A DNA stretch of 64,000 bases from Periconia sp. R9002. Its lineage: Eukaryota; Ascomycota; Dothideomycetes; Pleosporales; Periconiaceae. The stretch is taken from assembly GCA_023627715.1 (NCBI GenBank), contig JAMAHW010000006.1:682001-746000 (forward strand), given 5' to 3'. This document shows, in pieces, positions 10,448 through 22,400 of this stretch (positions are counted from its first letter, which is position 1; the number at the start of each line of letters is the position of its first letter). Under the pieces are notes generated by a model. It did no database searches. It was not told where the DNA came from and saw nothing but the letters and a program-made list of their open reading frames with translations. Both the position numbers and the translations under genes were made by a program.

Positions 10448-10571
10448 ACAGGAGCTACATAAAAGCTCTCCTTCGGTGCTAGGATCACGACCGTTACGAT
10501 TCACGAGCGCGTATTTTGTTACATCTTCATGCTCTATGCCCAGTATTTACGGGGAGCATCAATATCCTAAT

Positions 10572-10706
10572 TCAGTTCCCTCTCTTTGCATCTTCTTCCG
10601 CATCCTTTGGCACATTTATCATTTTCGGAACCGTCACTGCATTCAAATGTCGGAAAGCCTGCGGGTTACTTGTTAGTGCAAGGGCCTCAAACGTTCTTCT
10701 AAACAC
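10572..10706 (-). other. Displaced C-terminal reading frame of the NTF2/SnoaL-like gene
   Basis: Immediately after the in-frame stop of the neighbouring upstream frame, another minus-strand frame continues for about 44 codons (VFRRTFEALALTSNPQAF, then LNAVTVPKMINVPKDAEED) and ends with TGA at 10572-10574. Its codon quality and sense suggest it is the native C-terminus, separated by one extra base in the GGG runs at 10706-10712. Confidence 0.55.
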
Positions 10707-11373
10707 CCACCCTCCAAATCCTCGTTTCCCACGTAAAACTCCAAAGCCAAAATACCCATCCGATCGAATGGTTCACCCACCAAAACGGACTCAACAACTG
10801 GAAAACAGAACTCACATTCGAAATCGCTCCATCGGGCAACTTGCCATTCCACCGGTCTTCAAGCTTCGCAATCTTCCCTTGTTCATCCAGATAGATCGCA
10901 ACGACACTCTGTATTGTCTGTTCCTTTCCAATCCCTTTGATAACGTATCGCGTCTTTAAGTCCATCAAAATTGGATTCCCTGCATCCGTCACAGAGTGAT
11001 GTAAACGCTCAATCTGCGAGAACGCCGATTGCAACCCATACCACTGGGCAGCGTACCGGTCACGACCCTGCGCAATGGTCAACGGATCCGTAAACGTGGC
11101 ATCGCCACGCCATAGCGCTAGCTTCTGGAGCGAGGGCCTTCCGGCGAATAGGTCTAGGACTGAGCCGACAACGGTCTGCTGGTTCGCGTCTAAGGATACG
11201 CCGGGCGCGGTTTGGACATCTTTGTTTTCGATGTTGAGGCCGCCGGTCGTGGGAACGCCTGTCGATGACATTCTGTATTGAGATGCCCACTGTGCTTGAG
11301 ATATGATAGGTTTTGTAGTTGTATTTAACAATCTTGATGATGAAGTACAAGTTCGTGGGGAGAAAGGACGCAT
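10699..11373 (-). CDS. NTF2/SnoaL-like fold protein, probably frameshifted at 3' end
   Basis: The open frame gives 224 aa with no intron. Residues about 60-200 have the SnoaL/NTF2-like pattern found in many fungal proteins of unknown function: VVGSVLDLFAGRPSLQKLALWRGDATFTDP, RYAAQWYGLQ, and a late IQSVVAIYLDEQGKIAKLEDRWNGK strand. The first 35 residues are rich in Ser/Thr/Arg and could be a mitochondrial presequence; an internal Met at 11271 is an alternative start. The frame stops at 10699-10701 just after WETRIWRVGV, whereas a different frame continues with plausible protein for another 44 codons. No fungal-sized intron joins them, so a single-base indel, real or from assembly, is likely. 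Enzymatic role cannot be deduced. Confidence 0.7.
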   Translation of the reverse strand: MRPFSPRTCTSSSRLLNTTTKPIISQAQWASQYRMSSTGVPTTGGLNIENKDVQTAPGVSLDANQQTVVGSVLDLFAGRPSLQKLALWRGDATFTDPLTIAQGRDRYAAQWYGLQSAFSQIERLHHSVTDAGNPILMDLKTRYVIKGIGKEQTIQSVVAIYLDEQGKIAKLEDRWNGKLPDGAISNVSSVFQLLSPFWWVNHSIGWVFWLWSFTWETRIWRVGV

Positions 11374-12132
11374 TTAGGAATTCGAATACAAAGAAATAAC
11401 GAGGAAGGAATGAGGGGAACTCCAACGTGGTTGGTTCAGTTATATACACCTATGTGTGATTATACGAGTAACCTAGGGAAGCCCCTCGATCGAGCTATTC
11501 TACGCGTCATTAGGGAATTGTTGCATGGCCGTGTTCAGATGTTTGGCTGTTCATCGCTGGGGTTGTGTCGAGTCTATGACGTACGTGCTGAATGTCAGAC
11601 ACGCGCGCCGTCTCGCCTATGTCAACGTTTGAGGTTTTGATGAGAGCTGCGGTATGCTTAAAATGGTACTGGACAGTTTTTCAAATGCAAACTCAAATTA
11701 TTTCATCGAGCAGTTCAAACATAATGGACATTTATGATGTGTTCAAGCTTCATTTCTAGTTGAACATGGCGTGCAAGTCGTAAACTACGCATGTGAACAT
11801 TTGAAGACGTATGCACATAGATGTATGCAAGATTAAAAGATTCAGAGTTGATGAGATCATACTGTAGAACCTTTAAGATAATCTCTAGACGTCTACACAG
11901 ATGTTTTTTTGGTAGCTCCAAAATCTTGTAGAGACAGAAGGGGTGGAACTGTACGAGGATGGTCACATGATGTACAATTAGGTAATCGATTTAGCGTGGC
12001 CCTGGTCATACCAAGGAACTGCATCATCTCGAGGCAGCTCTTCATCAGCCACCATAGACCCCGAACGACCGCCCATCGCCCCACGAAACAAGTCCTCTTC
12101 CATAGGAGTACTTGCGATCTCGAGCTGCCAAC
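11374..12132. promoter_or_regulatory. Divergent intergenic region NTF2-like / V-ATPase subunit a
   Basis: This 759-bp AT-richer stretch separates two divergent starts. It must hold both promoters. I see no repeat or RNA gene. Confidence 0.5.
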
Positions 12133-14988
12133 ATGGCGCCCCAAAAGGACACCATGTTCCGCTCGGCGGACATGTCCTTGACGCAACTGTACATATCCAA
12201 CGAAATCGGCCGCGAGGTAGTGTCCGCTCTTGGAGAGCTTGGAGTGATGGATTTCAGAGATGTACGTTATATTCTATCGGTTGGAGAGTTGATTTGAGAG
12301 CTTTGGAGATGGTTGTTTGATGGAGGACATTATACTAACGACGATTGCTTTTCACTAGCTCAACTCCGAGACGACCGCTTTCCAACGTACCTTCACACAG
12401 GAGATTCGCAGGCTGGATAACGTGGAACGTCAACTTCGTATGTCATGATATGGAATCGGGAAATAGGTAGACGAGGGTTTGGCTAACATTGTCAAGGCTA
12501 CTTCCGTTCGCAAATGGATAAATTGGAGATTCCCATGCGCTCCATCTACGAATTCAACAACCCCTTCACCACGCCTTCTGCCACTGAGATCGACGAGCTG
12601 GCCGACAAGAGCCAGCAGCTGGAGAACAGGATTTCGTCGTTGAATGAGTCTTATGAGACGCTCAAGAAGCGTGAGGTGGAGCTTACGGAGTGGCGATGGG
12701 TCTTGAGAGAAGCTGGTGGTTTCTTCGACAGGGTATGTCATGACACTGGCGGTTGTATTCAAAATAACGGAGGCTGATCTTAAATAGGCCCGTGGCCAGA
12801 CCGAAGAAATCCGCCACTCCATTGATGACGACGATGCCCCTCTTCTGGCAGATGTCGAACAAAACGGCCAGAATGAACCTGGCGCGGACCGATCTTTCTC
12901 CGTGATGAACATTGGCTTCGTCTCTGGTGTCATTCCCCGGGAGCGCATCGCTGCATTCGAGAGGATCTTGTGGAGGACTCTGCGTGGTAACTTGTACATG
13001 AACCAATCCGAAATCCCGGAGCCCATCGTCAACCCCGAGAACAACGAGGAAACCAGCAAGAATGTGTTCATCATCTTCGCCCACGGCAAGGAGATCATCG
13101 CCAAGATTCGCAAGATCTCAGAGTCCATGGGCGCCGACCTTTACAGTGTTGATGAGAACAGCGAACTGCGCCGCGATCAGATCCGCGAAGTGAACAGCCG
13201 GTTGAGCGATCTGTCTAGCGTGCTGAAGAACACCAAGTCCACTTTGGACGCGGAACTAACGGCCATCGGCCGATCTCTCGCTGCGTGGATGGTCATTATC
13301 AAGAAAGAGAAGGGAACCTACCAGACCTTGAACAAGTTTTCATATGATCATCAACGGAAGACCCTCATTGCCGAAGCTTGGGCACCGACCAACTCGCTTG
13401 GATTAATCAAGTCTACTCTATCGGATGTGAACGACCGCGCTGGACTATCGGTCCCTACCATTGTCAACCAGATCAAAACCACGAAGACTCCCCCAACGTA
13501 CTTCAAAACCAACCGCTTCACCCTTGCATTCCAGACTATCATCGACGCTTACGGTACCATCAAATACCGAGAAGTTAACCCCGCTCTCCCCGCGATTGTC
13601 ACTTTCCCTTTCATGTTCGCTGTCATGTTTGGTGATGCTGGCCACGGTGTCATCATTTTGTCAGCAGCAATCGCCATGATCTACTTTGAACGCAAGTTGC
13701 AACGCAGCAAACTCGACGAACTCTTTTCTATGATTTTCTACGGTCGTTATATCATCATGATGATGGGTATCTTCTCCATCTATACTGGTTTCCTATATTG
13801 CGATGCTTTCTCCCTGGAGCTTCCGTTGTTCAAGTCCATGTGGGAATGGGAGCGCCACGAGGGCAAAGACGGTAATGTCACCATTGGTCCAGAGGCCAAA
13901 AGACGTGACCATTACACGTACCCATTCGGTCTGGACTACAGATGGCATGAAACTGACAATGACCTTCTATTTTCCAACAGTTACAAGATGAAGCTCAGTA
14001 TCTTGCTTGGTTGGTGTCACATGACGTTCTCTCTGATCTGGTCTTTGGTCAACTCCCGCTATTTCAAGACGCCGATTGACATCTGGGGCAACTTTGTTCC
14101 GGGTATGATCTTTTTCCAGTCCATTTTTGGTTACCTCTCCTTTACCATTGTTTACAAGTGGTGCGTTGATTGGGCTGCGCGCGGCGAAAGCCCCCCCAGT
14201 CTGTTGAACATGTTGATCTACATGTTTTTGTCGCCGGGCAATCTTGAAGCTGGCACCAAACCCATGTTTCCTGGGCAAGCCGGGCTTCAGCAGTTCCTTG
14301 TTCTTATTGCCCTCCTCTGCGTTCCGGTTCTCCTTTTCCTCAAGCCCTTCTACCTCCGATGGGAGCACAACAAGGCCCGTGCTTTGGGATACCGTGGCAT
14401 TGGCGAAAGCACCCGAGTCAGTGCTCTTGATGACGACGACGAAGAAGGTCGGACCCTGAACGGCAATGGACGCGAGAGCTTCGGCGACGATGATGACGGT
14501 ATTGCCATGATTACTCAAGATATCGGACACGGTGAGGAACATGAAGAATTCGAATTCGGTGAGATCATGATCCACCAGGTCATCCACACGATTGGTAAGT
14601 TGAGATAGTCCGTTTTACACTAGATTGGCGAAGCTAACAAAGTCATGTAGAATTCTGTCTGAACTGTGTGTCGCATACGGCATCTTACCTTCGTCTCTGG
14701 GCGCTTTCGCTGGCGCATCAACGTCTCTCGATTGTGTTGTGGTCCATGACGATGAAGAACGCCTTTGGCATGACGGGCATCACGGGGTCGATTGCGATGG
14801 TGGTGGTGTTCTTCATGTGGTTCATGCTCACGGTGGCGGTACTCTGTGTGATGGAAGGCACCAGTGCCATGTTGCACTCGCTGCGTCTGCACTGGGTCGA
14901 GGCCATGAGCAAGCATTTCATTGGAGACGGAGTGCCCTTTGAACCCTTCAGCTTTGAGAAGCTGTTGGAGGAAGATCCTGTAGAATAG
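12133..14988 (+). CDS. vph1: V-type proton ATPase subunit a (Vph1/Stv1 family)
   Basis: Subunit a forms the proton half-channels of the V-ATPase Vo sector in vacuolar and Golgi membranes. Exons: 12133-12261, 12359-12437, 12497-12732, 12788-14594, 14651-14988; 862 aa, the usual family length. The N-terminal cytosolic domain begins [13 protein letters not shown]; eight membrane segments follow, including [15 protein letters not shown]. The last exon carries [16 protein letters not shown] with the essential channel arginine (R765 here) and a second conserved arginine in [12 protein letters not shown]. An in-frame ATG lies 21 bp upstream (12112), but [14 protein letters not shown] matches the family start. 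A Asp/Glu-rich linker (about residues 690-735) precedes the last membrane pair. Introns are 50-97 bp with canonical ends. Confidence 0.96.
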
Positions 14989-16384
14989 TTTTGTTTTGTT
15001 TTTGACCATTTTGGCATTGTACTACAAGTGGGTTTCTTTTTTGTAGTGTTCAGAGTAGGAAGGAGGGATTGGGTAGGCAGATTTGTATGTAGAATTTAGG
15101 GGACAATCTTTGCACTTTCTGGCAATTGGGCCTCTCGGGATGTGATGTGCTAGCGGTCGAAGGAAGAAGGAGTGGCATTGGCATGGAGGAGGTGCATGCA
15201 TGTTGTGGGGGGAGGGGGGTGAATGCAGCGGCAGCTCCACCGCCACTTGAGCAAGGAGTGCCCTACAGCTAGTGTGTACCAAGTTGGAGCGATGCAGTAT
15301 GAACATGATCCATTTCCGGCAACCGACAATCGACGCCACCTGAAGCATGGATAGCTCCAAGGGGGTGGTGGGTGCGGGAGCCCAATTGTACGGCAAAAAT
15401 ACGGGGTTGAGAAGAAAAAAAGACGCAAGGACGGCAAGCAAAAGCAACAAGCCACTTGGGCTTGAAGAGGAGGCGGTGATGAGGAATGGATTTGGGCCGT
15501 TTAGCCCAATGGACGCGGGCGCGGCTGTTGCATTCGTTCTCCACACCGCTCTCGAGGCCCCCAATGCCAATGGCTGAATCCATGACGGCCATCTTGTTCC
15601 CTTTAGTTGCTTTGCTTCCTCGAGCCTTCGCAGCACGATGCCTGCTATGGGGTAGCTAAATAGATGAGTGATCTGTGCTTATCCGCGCCTTTTTCGCCAT
15701 TCGATACAGTGCGGTTACATGTAACTCCATGTAACGATCGGAGAGACACCATCACCATCCAAAGAGCGAAAAATGCCTCTCTCTCTTCCTCTCAAATCCA
15801 AGTCTACAGAGTACGATTTTCTCTTGTGCCGCCCGTGGGCGCTGATGCATGCACGAAAGGTGGCTAGCTAGCTGCATGGCACTTGCCACAGGTATGCACA
15901 GTACGTGTCTTGAGCAATCTGTGCTATGTATGCAGCTATGGCGAGGGCTGATGGCACACATCTTTACAAGTCGGATCCCTGGACTACGCCTTGCAAGGGT
16001 CCAGCATTTCCTTTTCGCCCACTCTCTCTCCTCCATGGCGGGGCGGAGTGGGGGGTAACTTGTCTATTCACCTACAGTACTTATAACTATTCAGTCCGCT
16101 TCTTTTTCTCGCCTTCTTTTTTCCCTTTCTTCCTTCCCTCAGGGATTCCCGCGTACAGCAGTATCCGTTCTTCACACTTGTCGTGTGTTACGTGTTACCC
16201 CCTTCGCCACACCCCGTCCATCTTACTTACTTTTCCCACCCCACCCATTCCCCCCACTTTGGGATCCCAAAAACGCAGATTGCGCAACCATTCTGCACCT
16301 CTCTCCCAAGACCTGCCAGAAAGCTTATCTTGAGCTCCTCGTCCTCCTCTCTCCAATTGTCCTCCCACAACTACCCACTTCATA
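14989..16384. other. 1.4-kb intergenic region, 3' of vph1 and 5' of aminotransferase
   Basis: The first part is presumably the vph1 3' UTR. From about 16090 to 16384 the + strand is strongly pyrimidine-rich, as in many fungal 5' leaders, and ends one base before the aminotransferase ATG. A minus-strand frame of 204 codons at 15022-15636 contains one hydrophobic run but has no family resemblance, so I did not call it. Confidence 0.5.
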
Positions 16385-18554
16385 ATGTCCTTTTCCGGTC
16401 GCGAAGTTCCTATCCTGAGGAAGTCGGGCACCTTCGGCGCTAGGAGGTTCTCTTCCACCAAGGATCCTACCGAGAATGGTGAGTTTGGGTTGCTTTCATG
16501 ATTATCTGTATATTTGCTTTTCTTTCTTCTGCTTATTTCTCCATTTTCACCCTGCAAAAAAAGGATTCTTTTTTGGATGTTTACTCTTTGGGTTGTATTC
16601 GTTGCTTGTGCATCTTTGCGCATTGCTCCTGGAACCTCGTGTTTTTTTTTCTAAGGGGGAGAGAAACATGTTCAGCGCTCTTTCTACTCACCAATATTTT
16701 TCTCTCTTTCCCTTCGCACTTTAAGATACGCGGAGAATGGAAAGCTAGACGAATGGTTGCTGGGGTGGTTAGCTCGAACCAAACATTGAAGAGAAGTAGA
16801 AGAGACTGGTGTCATTCTTTTCTCATCATAATGGTGTGAATTGGCGCTTCCTTCCTCAAACATGCTCCTCTTCCATTCGCAGCTTCCCGGAATTCTTCTG
16901 GCACCACAGAAACCCTCCCTCAACAGCATTATCCAGCAACTCCTCTTTTTTACAACTCCACGTCTTTCTTCTCTATCCTATATCTCCTCTTTTCACTTCA
17001 CAGAACCTGTCATCTAACCTCGCATGCCTCTCGCAGAACTCACCTCGAAGATCCACCGTCAGTTCCGTGAGCACGAAGGCCACAAGCCGCACGCCGGTCT
17101 CGACCCTACGCGTGCCTCGACCGGTGTCGTATGGACATCTGAGCGCGCCTACGAACACGGCTACCTCGAAGACCCTGAATCGTGGGCCAACCTGGGTCAG
17201 GGTGCCCCCGAGGTCGACGACGAGATCCAGGGCTGCTTCGAGAGGCCCAAGGAGGTCGACATCACGAGCCATGGTCGAGAGTACGGTCCTACTGCCGGTA
17301 TCAAGCCCCTGAGAGAGGCGGTTGCGAAGCTTTACAACGAGCACCACCGCAAGTGGAGGAAGAGTCAGTACACTTGGTGAGTGATTCTTTTCACAGGGAG
17401 GAATGGTATACCATGGGCAATATATGAAGGGATAAAAGATGGAACGAAGCATGCATGTGGCTAACCATAGCTCTTTGTCGCTAGGGAAAACGTCTGCATT
17501 GTCCCCGGTGGTCGTGCAGGACTGATCCGTATCGCTGCTGTGCTCGGAAACTGCTACCTTGGTTTCTTCATTCCCGACTACACTGCCTACAACGAGATGT
17601 TGTCGCTCTTCCGTAACATCGCCGCTATTCCCATTCCCCTGGGTGAGGACGACAAGTACCACATGTCACCAGACAAGGTCGCTGAGGAAATCGCCCGTGG
17701 TACCTCCGTTATCCTGACATCGAACCCTCGTAACCCTACCGGTCAAATGATCACGAACCCGGAACTCGCGCAGATCCAAAACATCTGCCGTGACCGCGCC
17801 ACACTCATCATGGACGAGTTCTACTGCGGATACAACTACACAACCGACTGCGACGGCACCGTTATCTCCTCGGCCGACAACGTCGAAGACGTAGACGACG
17901 ACGACGTTCTCATCATCGACGGTCTTACCAAGCGCTTCCGACTCCCTGGATGGCGTGTGGCGTGGGTTCTTGGCCCCAAGGAATTCATCAAGGCTATCGG
18001 GTCATGCGGATCGTACCTAGACGGTGGATGCAACGTGCCCTTCCAGGAGGCGGCCGTCCACATGTTGGAACCCCCACGTGTGCGCAACGAGATGCGCGCG
18101 CTCCAGATGCACTTCCGCACCAAGCGCGACTTTGTCATTGGCAGGCTGCAGGAGATTGGCTTCAAGTTCCCCTTCATGCCCAACTCGACCTTTTACCTGT
18201 GGCTCGATCTCTCCGGTCTTCCCGAGTCCATCAACGATGGTCTCAACTTCTTCGCGGCGTGTCTCGAGGAGAAGGTCATTGTCGTCCCTGGCATCTTCTT
18301 CGATTTGAACCCCTCCAAGCGTAGGGATCTCTTCGACTCGCCTTGCCACCACTTTGTTCGCTTGAGTTATGGTCCTAGAATGGATGTCTTGGCTAAGGGT
18401 ATGGATGCTATTGAGCGTATTGTTAAGAAGTGAGTTCTCCTTATTCCCCCTTGTGATGATGAACATGTTTTGCTAACGCAACGAAATCTTTAGGCACAGG
18501 GAGAACCCGCGTCCCATCCAGAACGTCCGTCCTAGAGGTAGCGCTGTTGCTTAG
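16385..18554 (+). CDS. Class I/II PLP-dependent aminotransferase (fold type I)
   Basis: Exons: 16385-16478, 17037-17376, 17485-18429, 18494-18554; 479 aa. Fold-type I features are clear: PGGRAGL for cofactor phosphate contact, TSNPRNPTGQ, the DEFYCGYNY segment with the PLP-pyridine aspartate, the Schiff-base lysine K294 in DGLTKRFRLPGWRVAWVLGP, and a substrate-carboxylate arginine in FVRLSYG. Substrate specificity cannot be read from sequence; relatives range from aspartate and aromatic aminotransferases to ACC-synthase-like enzymes. The first intron is 558 bp, unusually long here. Exon 1 encodes a basic segment (EVPILRKSGTFGARRFSS). Just upstream of exon 2 an ATG at 17024 is in frame (MPLAELTSK), so a transcript starting inside the intron would give a shorter protein. 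Confidence 0.88.
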
Positions 18555-19485
18555 ATACATTAGAGATAGACGTATTATAAAAGTGGTGTGTGTTTCTCTT
18601 TTAGCCTGCTTTTGTCGTTCTCGTCGTCGTCAGTCAGTTTTTTTTTGCGTACTATACCTTGCCTGCTATAGAGATTGAACGAGAGCTTGCGTGCGTATGT
18701 GTGTGTCTCTCACAGTGTGTGTACTTTTCGAAATTACTAGAGAAAGAAGCAGTAGAAGAAGCAGCAGCAGCAATAGTAAAACGTCTTTGTTTCATGGATT
18801 GCAAACACGAGTTCACCTGCGTTTCCGCCGTGGTTGGTACCCATCCTACTTTTCTGTATTCTTGATGTTGCGAACTATCGCCCCCTCATCCCCCCTTCTG
18901 TATGTTGTATGTTGTATGTGGAATAGGACATCCGTATCCACATCCACGTCGTTTTATATCAATCTATTTTGAGGGGATTAGGGGGTACCGCCCTGCTTTC
19001 CTCCTCTCTTATAAATCCGATGTCTCAGCTGTGCGTTGATGATACATATGTAGGTAGATATCCCTATTCCAGACCCTACCCTCTCTCTCTCTCGAAAGAG
19101 AGAGAGCAGAAGAACAAGAGTGTCAAGAATTATCTAGAAAATGGAAAAAGTGACAAAATGATTGATAGTTAACTAAACAGCACTGACGTGGAAACAGTCA
19201 TCGAGATTGGTAAATATATTGACTTGTTATTTTTTTAGAGCGATAGAACGTGCCTTATGATATCAGTTGACCTCCACCACAAGTCCGATTGAAGTTTGTA
19301 CATCAATTCCTTCGCCGTGCCCACCCATCCTTCTTTCTATTTTCTCTGCCTGCATGAAAATGGCAAGTTGAAAACATTAAAGTGCATAACATGCCTCGTA
19401 TATCTGTGATGCGATATTCACCACATGTCCACGGTACGATGCATGCTATGCGTGTTAGTAGATAAAGATGACGTCCAAAATCTCC
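18555..19485. other. Convergent 3' intergenic region aminotransferase / mer3
   Basis: The 931 bp between opposing stops include T-rich tracts and a simple-sequence hairpin at 19085-19106. No coding frame is supported. Confidence 0.45.
19085..19106. repeat. (CT)n/(GA)n inverted repeat with GAAA loop
   Basis: CTCTCTCTC at 19085-19093 and GAGAGAGAG at 19098-19106 are perfect complements around a GAAA loop, giving a 9-bp stem capped by a GNRA-type tetraloop if transcribed left to right. It lies between two convergent 3' ends. Confidence 0.65.
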
Positions 19486-22400
19486 TCATTCATCCACAAT
19501 CTCCACAACATCGCCGAATTCCTCGAATAGCCACGGATGGAACCCTCTGAAGCCCTCGGGCATTGATTCCTTCTTCACCTGAATTTCGTCCTTTGCGCCC
19601 GTTTTCCCGCCTGGCTTGTCATGCTGGCGGTCGTCAATAAGCTTGTGATTCGATCCACGTCGCTTCAATGATTCCACTTCACAGTCAGCACGTTCTAGGT
19701 TCCCACCATTCTCGATGGGCTTCATTGGTGAGGTTCCGGGGTTTGGACTGCTGGTGTCAGCAACAAAGGGCAAGCGTGCCTTTTTGGGCCGCGCCCTTCC
19801 GACATTGGTTTTAGGACTTGGATCATTTTGGGCTAGAGTGGTTGATGATTCCTCTGCAGTCAGGGTACCACCGATATCAACCTCGGGGCTATCACCTAAG
19901 TCAAATCCAAGGTCTTCACCCAAATTGTCATAGTCTTGCACATCAAGACCTGTGTCTGGCTGGAATTTCCCAGGATCGTCTGCAAGATTGTTCATAACAT
20001 CGCCGAAGAGAGAATCATCGTCACCGAAAGTATCTGATCGTCGATCTTGGATTGCAGTGAGATTATTTGAGCTTCTCGGAGAACTGATGCTGGTGTCCAG
20101 ATTGAATTGATGCAAACGGCTGGGCTCGGGCTGGCTTGGATCGCACGTCAAGTCCTCGAAATCCACGTCGCCATAGTCACTCGTATTAGAGTCTTTCCTG
20201 TCAGCCATGAAAGAAAGGCTGTAGTCTCCACCTTCTGCGTAACAGTATTTAGGCTTTATCTGTGTGATAGCATTGTTCGAGGAGCTCGTATCCCGTTTGT
20301 GCAGATCTTTAGAGAATTTTGCCTGCCTAGAGTCCTCGACTTTTCTTCTTTTTGTAGGTTGCGTGAGGTCAAGTTGAGCAATGGAACTTGAACCCTGATG
20401 CTTTGCTGGACTTACCTGCAGCTTTGTTTGAATGGGCTTTGGTTTTGGCTTTTCTTGCATATTGATAGTAGACCTGGAACTCGGCTCGTCGGATGGCGTA
20501 TGCTTTGGGGCAGGTTTCTTTGGTGGTTTGTCCATCCCTTCTTTGCAGCAGAGATGTTTACAGGCTTGCTTGTTTTTGCAAGGATGATTGCAAGCCCACT
20601 TTCCGTTCTCGAGTTGCTTTGGCTCTTGTTCATCTTGCACATTCCCTGATGGTCTGGTCCGACTATTGTTTTTTGAAGCTGCGTTCATGGCCGTATTATT
20701 TCTAGTCAGTGTATCGGAAGTGTTGGCGAAGTTCTCAATATGGTCGAAATCTAAATCGTAGCAAGAGACTTTCATGAGCTCGTCATCGTCAATGCCACCA
20801 TCATCGTACTCTTCATTCGAAGGTTGTCTTTCTTTGGTGTGCGTCACATTTTCGATACGGCGCCGTCCCATATTTGAAGTAGGTCTATTTGGCGGCTGTG
20901 GGGACAATACTTCATTTCGTGGTCTCGATGGGAACATGGATGGTGCAACCTTTGGCGTCACAGATGCATATCGTTGCGTACCAGCTGCTTCTGATTAGTC
21001 CTGCATTGCTGTCTTGTGGATTCCACTCGTACCTATGCCATCACACATGATGTAGGCGTTGATACTCAGGTCCGGAGACGACAACAACGCGACGAAGGTT
21101 ATGAGCTGGCCCCTTCCCAGTTGCCGTGCACTGCACAAAATCAGTATCAGCAATACACATCTAGTATGTATGCGAACCTAGTCCTGGCGAAGTGCACCTT
21201 CTGTCCGTCCGATGTCTCTGCAAGCATACAAACGTAGACAGCCTTCGAAGCAAAGTATTCGGGTATTTTCTCGTTGATAAATCCAATGTCGGCTTTCACG
21301 GTCACTCTCACGCCTTCAAGGGTTTTGGAAATCTTGTCCAGGTTAGTATTTGTAAAACACGTCGATTAAAACATCGTACCGAATTTGGCTGAAGAGACAA
21401 CGATATGCGCAATTTCGGAAATTTCTTCAGTTGTTCGACGATGCTCAGTCCGAACGGAGGGTTTCGTCCGATAATGGATTCAATCTTGTGGGGCTCCGTG
21501 CATTCAAGCTCCTCGATGCTTCTGATACCTGCATTTGCCAGCTTCCTGACGCCAACAATACCGATCTTATCAATCTGCTTCATTTGCGAGGCAGAATCAT
21601 CCCAGACCCGCGCAGAAATGCTTCGCTCCAGCATAAGAGCATTGTTGATACTCACCGCATCCCCCAGAAAAATTTGGCAATCAATAATGCAACGTATCAG
21701 ACGCGTGAGCGACCTGAAAACTTGGTTTGTTTCTGAAATGTATTGTACCTTGTGCTTACCAAACTCCCCATCCCATGGAATATCAGCAGCACCAAGAATA
21801 GATTGGATGAGAAGTGAGATTTTGTGTGGCGTGAGAGCTAGATCTACCGGAATGGGGAACCGGATATATGCTGACATGTTGATGTGCTTGTATAGCGATT
21901 TTTCGCCTTGTCGAAAACGTATGCTCTCGAATTCCGATGCTTGTGCTATTGCTGAAAGCTGAATCGAGTATGTTAATTCCTTTTACTACATTAAAGAATG
22001 CGAGGACACTCACAATCTCAGAGATGGCAGCTTTTCGAGGAAGACCCATGAATACCAACATGGTTTTGAAATGTACATAGTACCGGGCCATAGCCTGACC
22101 AAATTCGGTAGACAGGAAATAATCTTCGCCCTTCATGAGTTTATTCTCTCGAAGCAAGGATACATCACGACAACAAATGTCGTTTAGTTGCTCATCAATT
22201 GTCTGTCCGCTTACAGAGCCCTCCAGTTTGTAATGTGCCGAGTTTTGGCCCAAACGAACATAGAGAAAGGTGCTGGTGAGCCAGCGGTTTGCAGAAGGAA
22301 GATCCTTGATCGTACCCAGGCATATTTCGGCGTTCAGGTGATCAATGAGATTCTGATGAAGTGTGCTCTCTAAAACTTCCTGGCCAGCGACCATTTTGTC

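Noticed and set aside
15022..15636. 204-codon minus-strand frame with one hydrophobic run
   Set aside because: No family resemblance beyond a single Leu-rich segment, biased composition, and location in a 3' UTR/promoter region. Kept only as a weak possibility.
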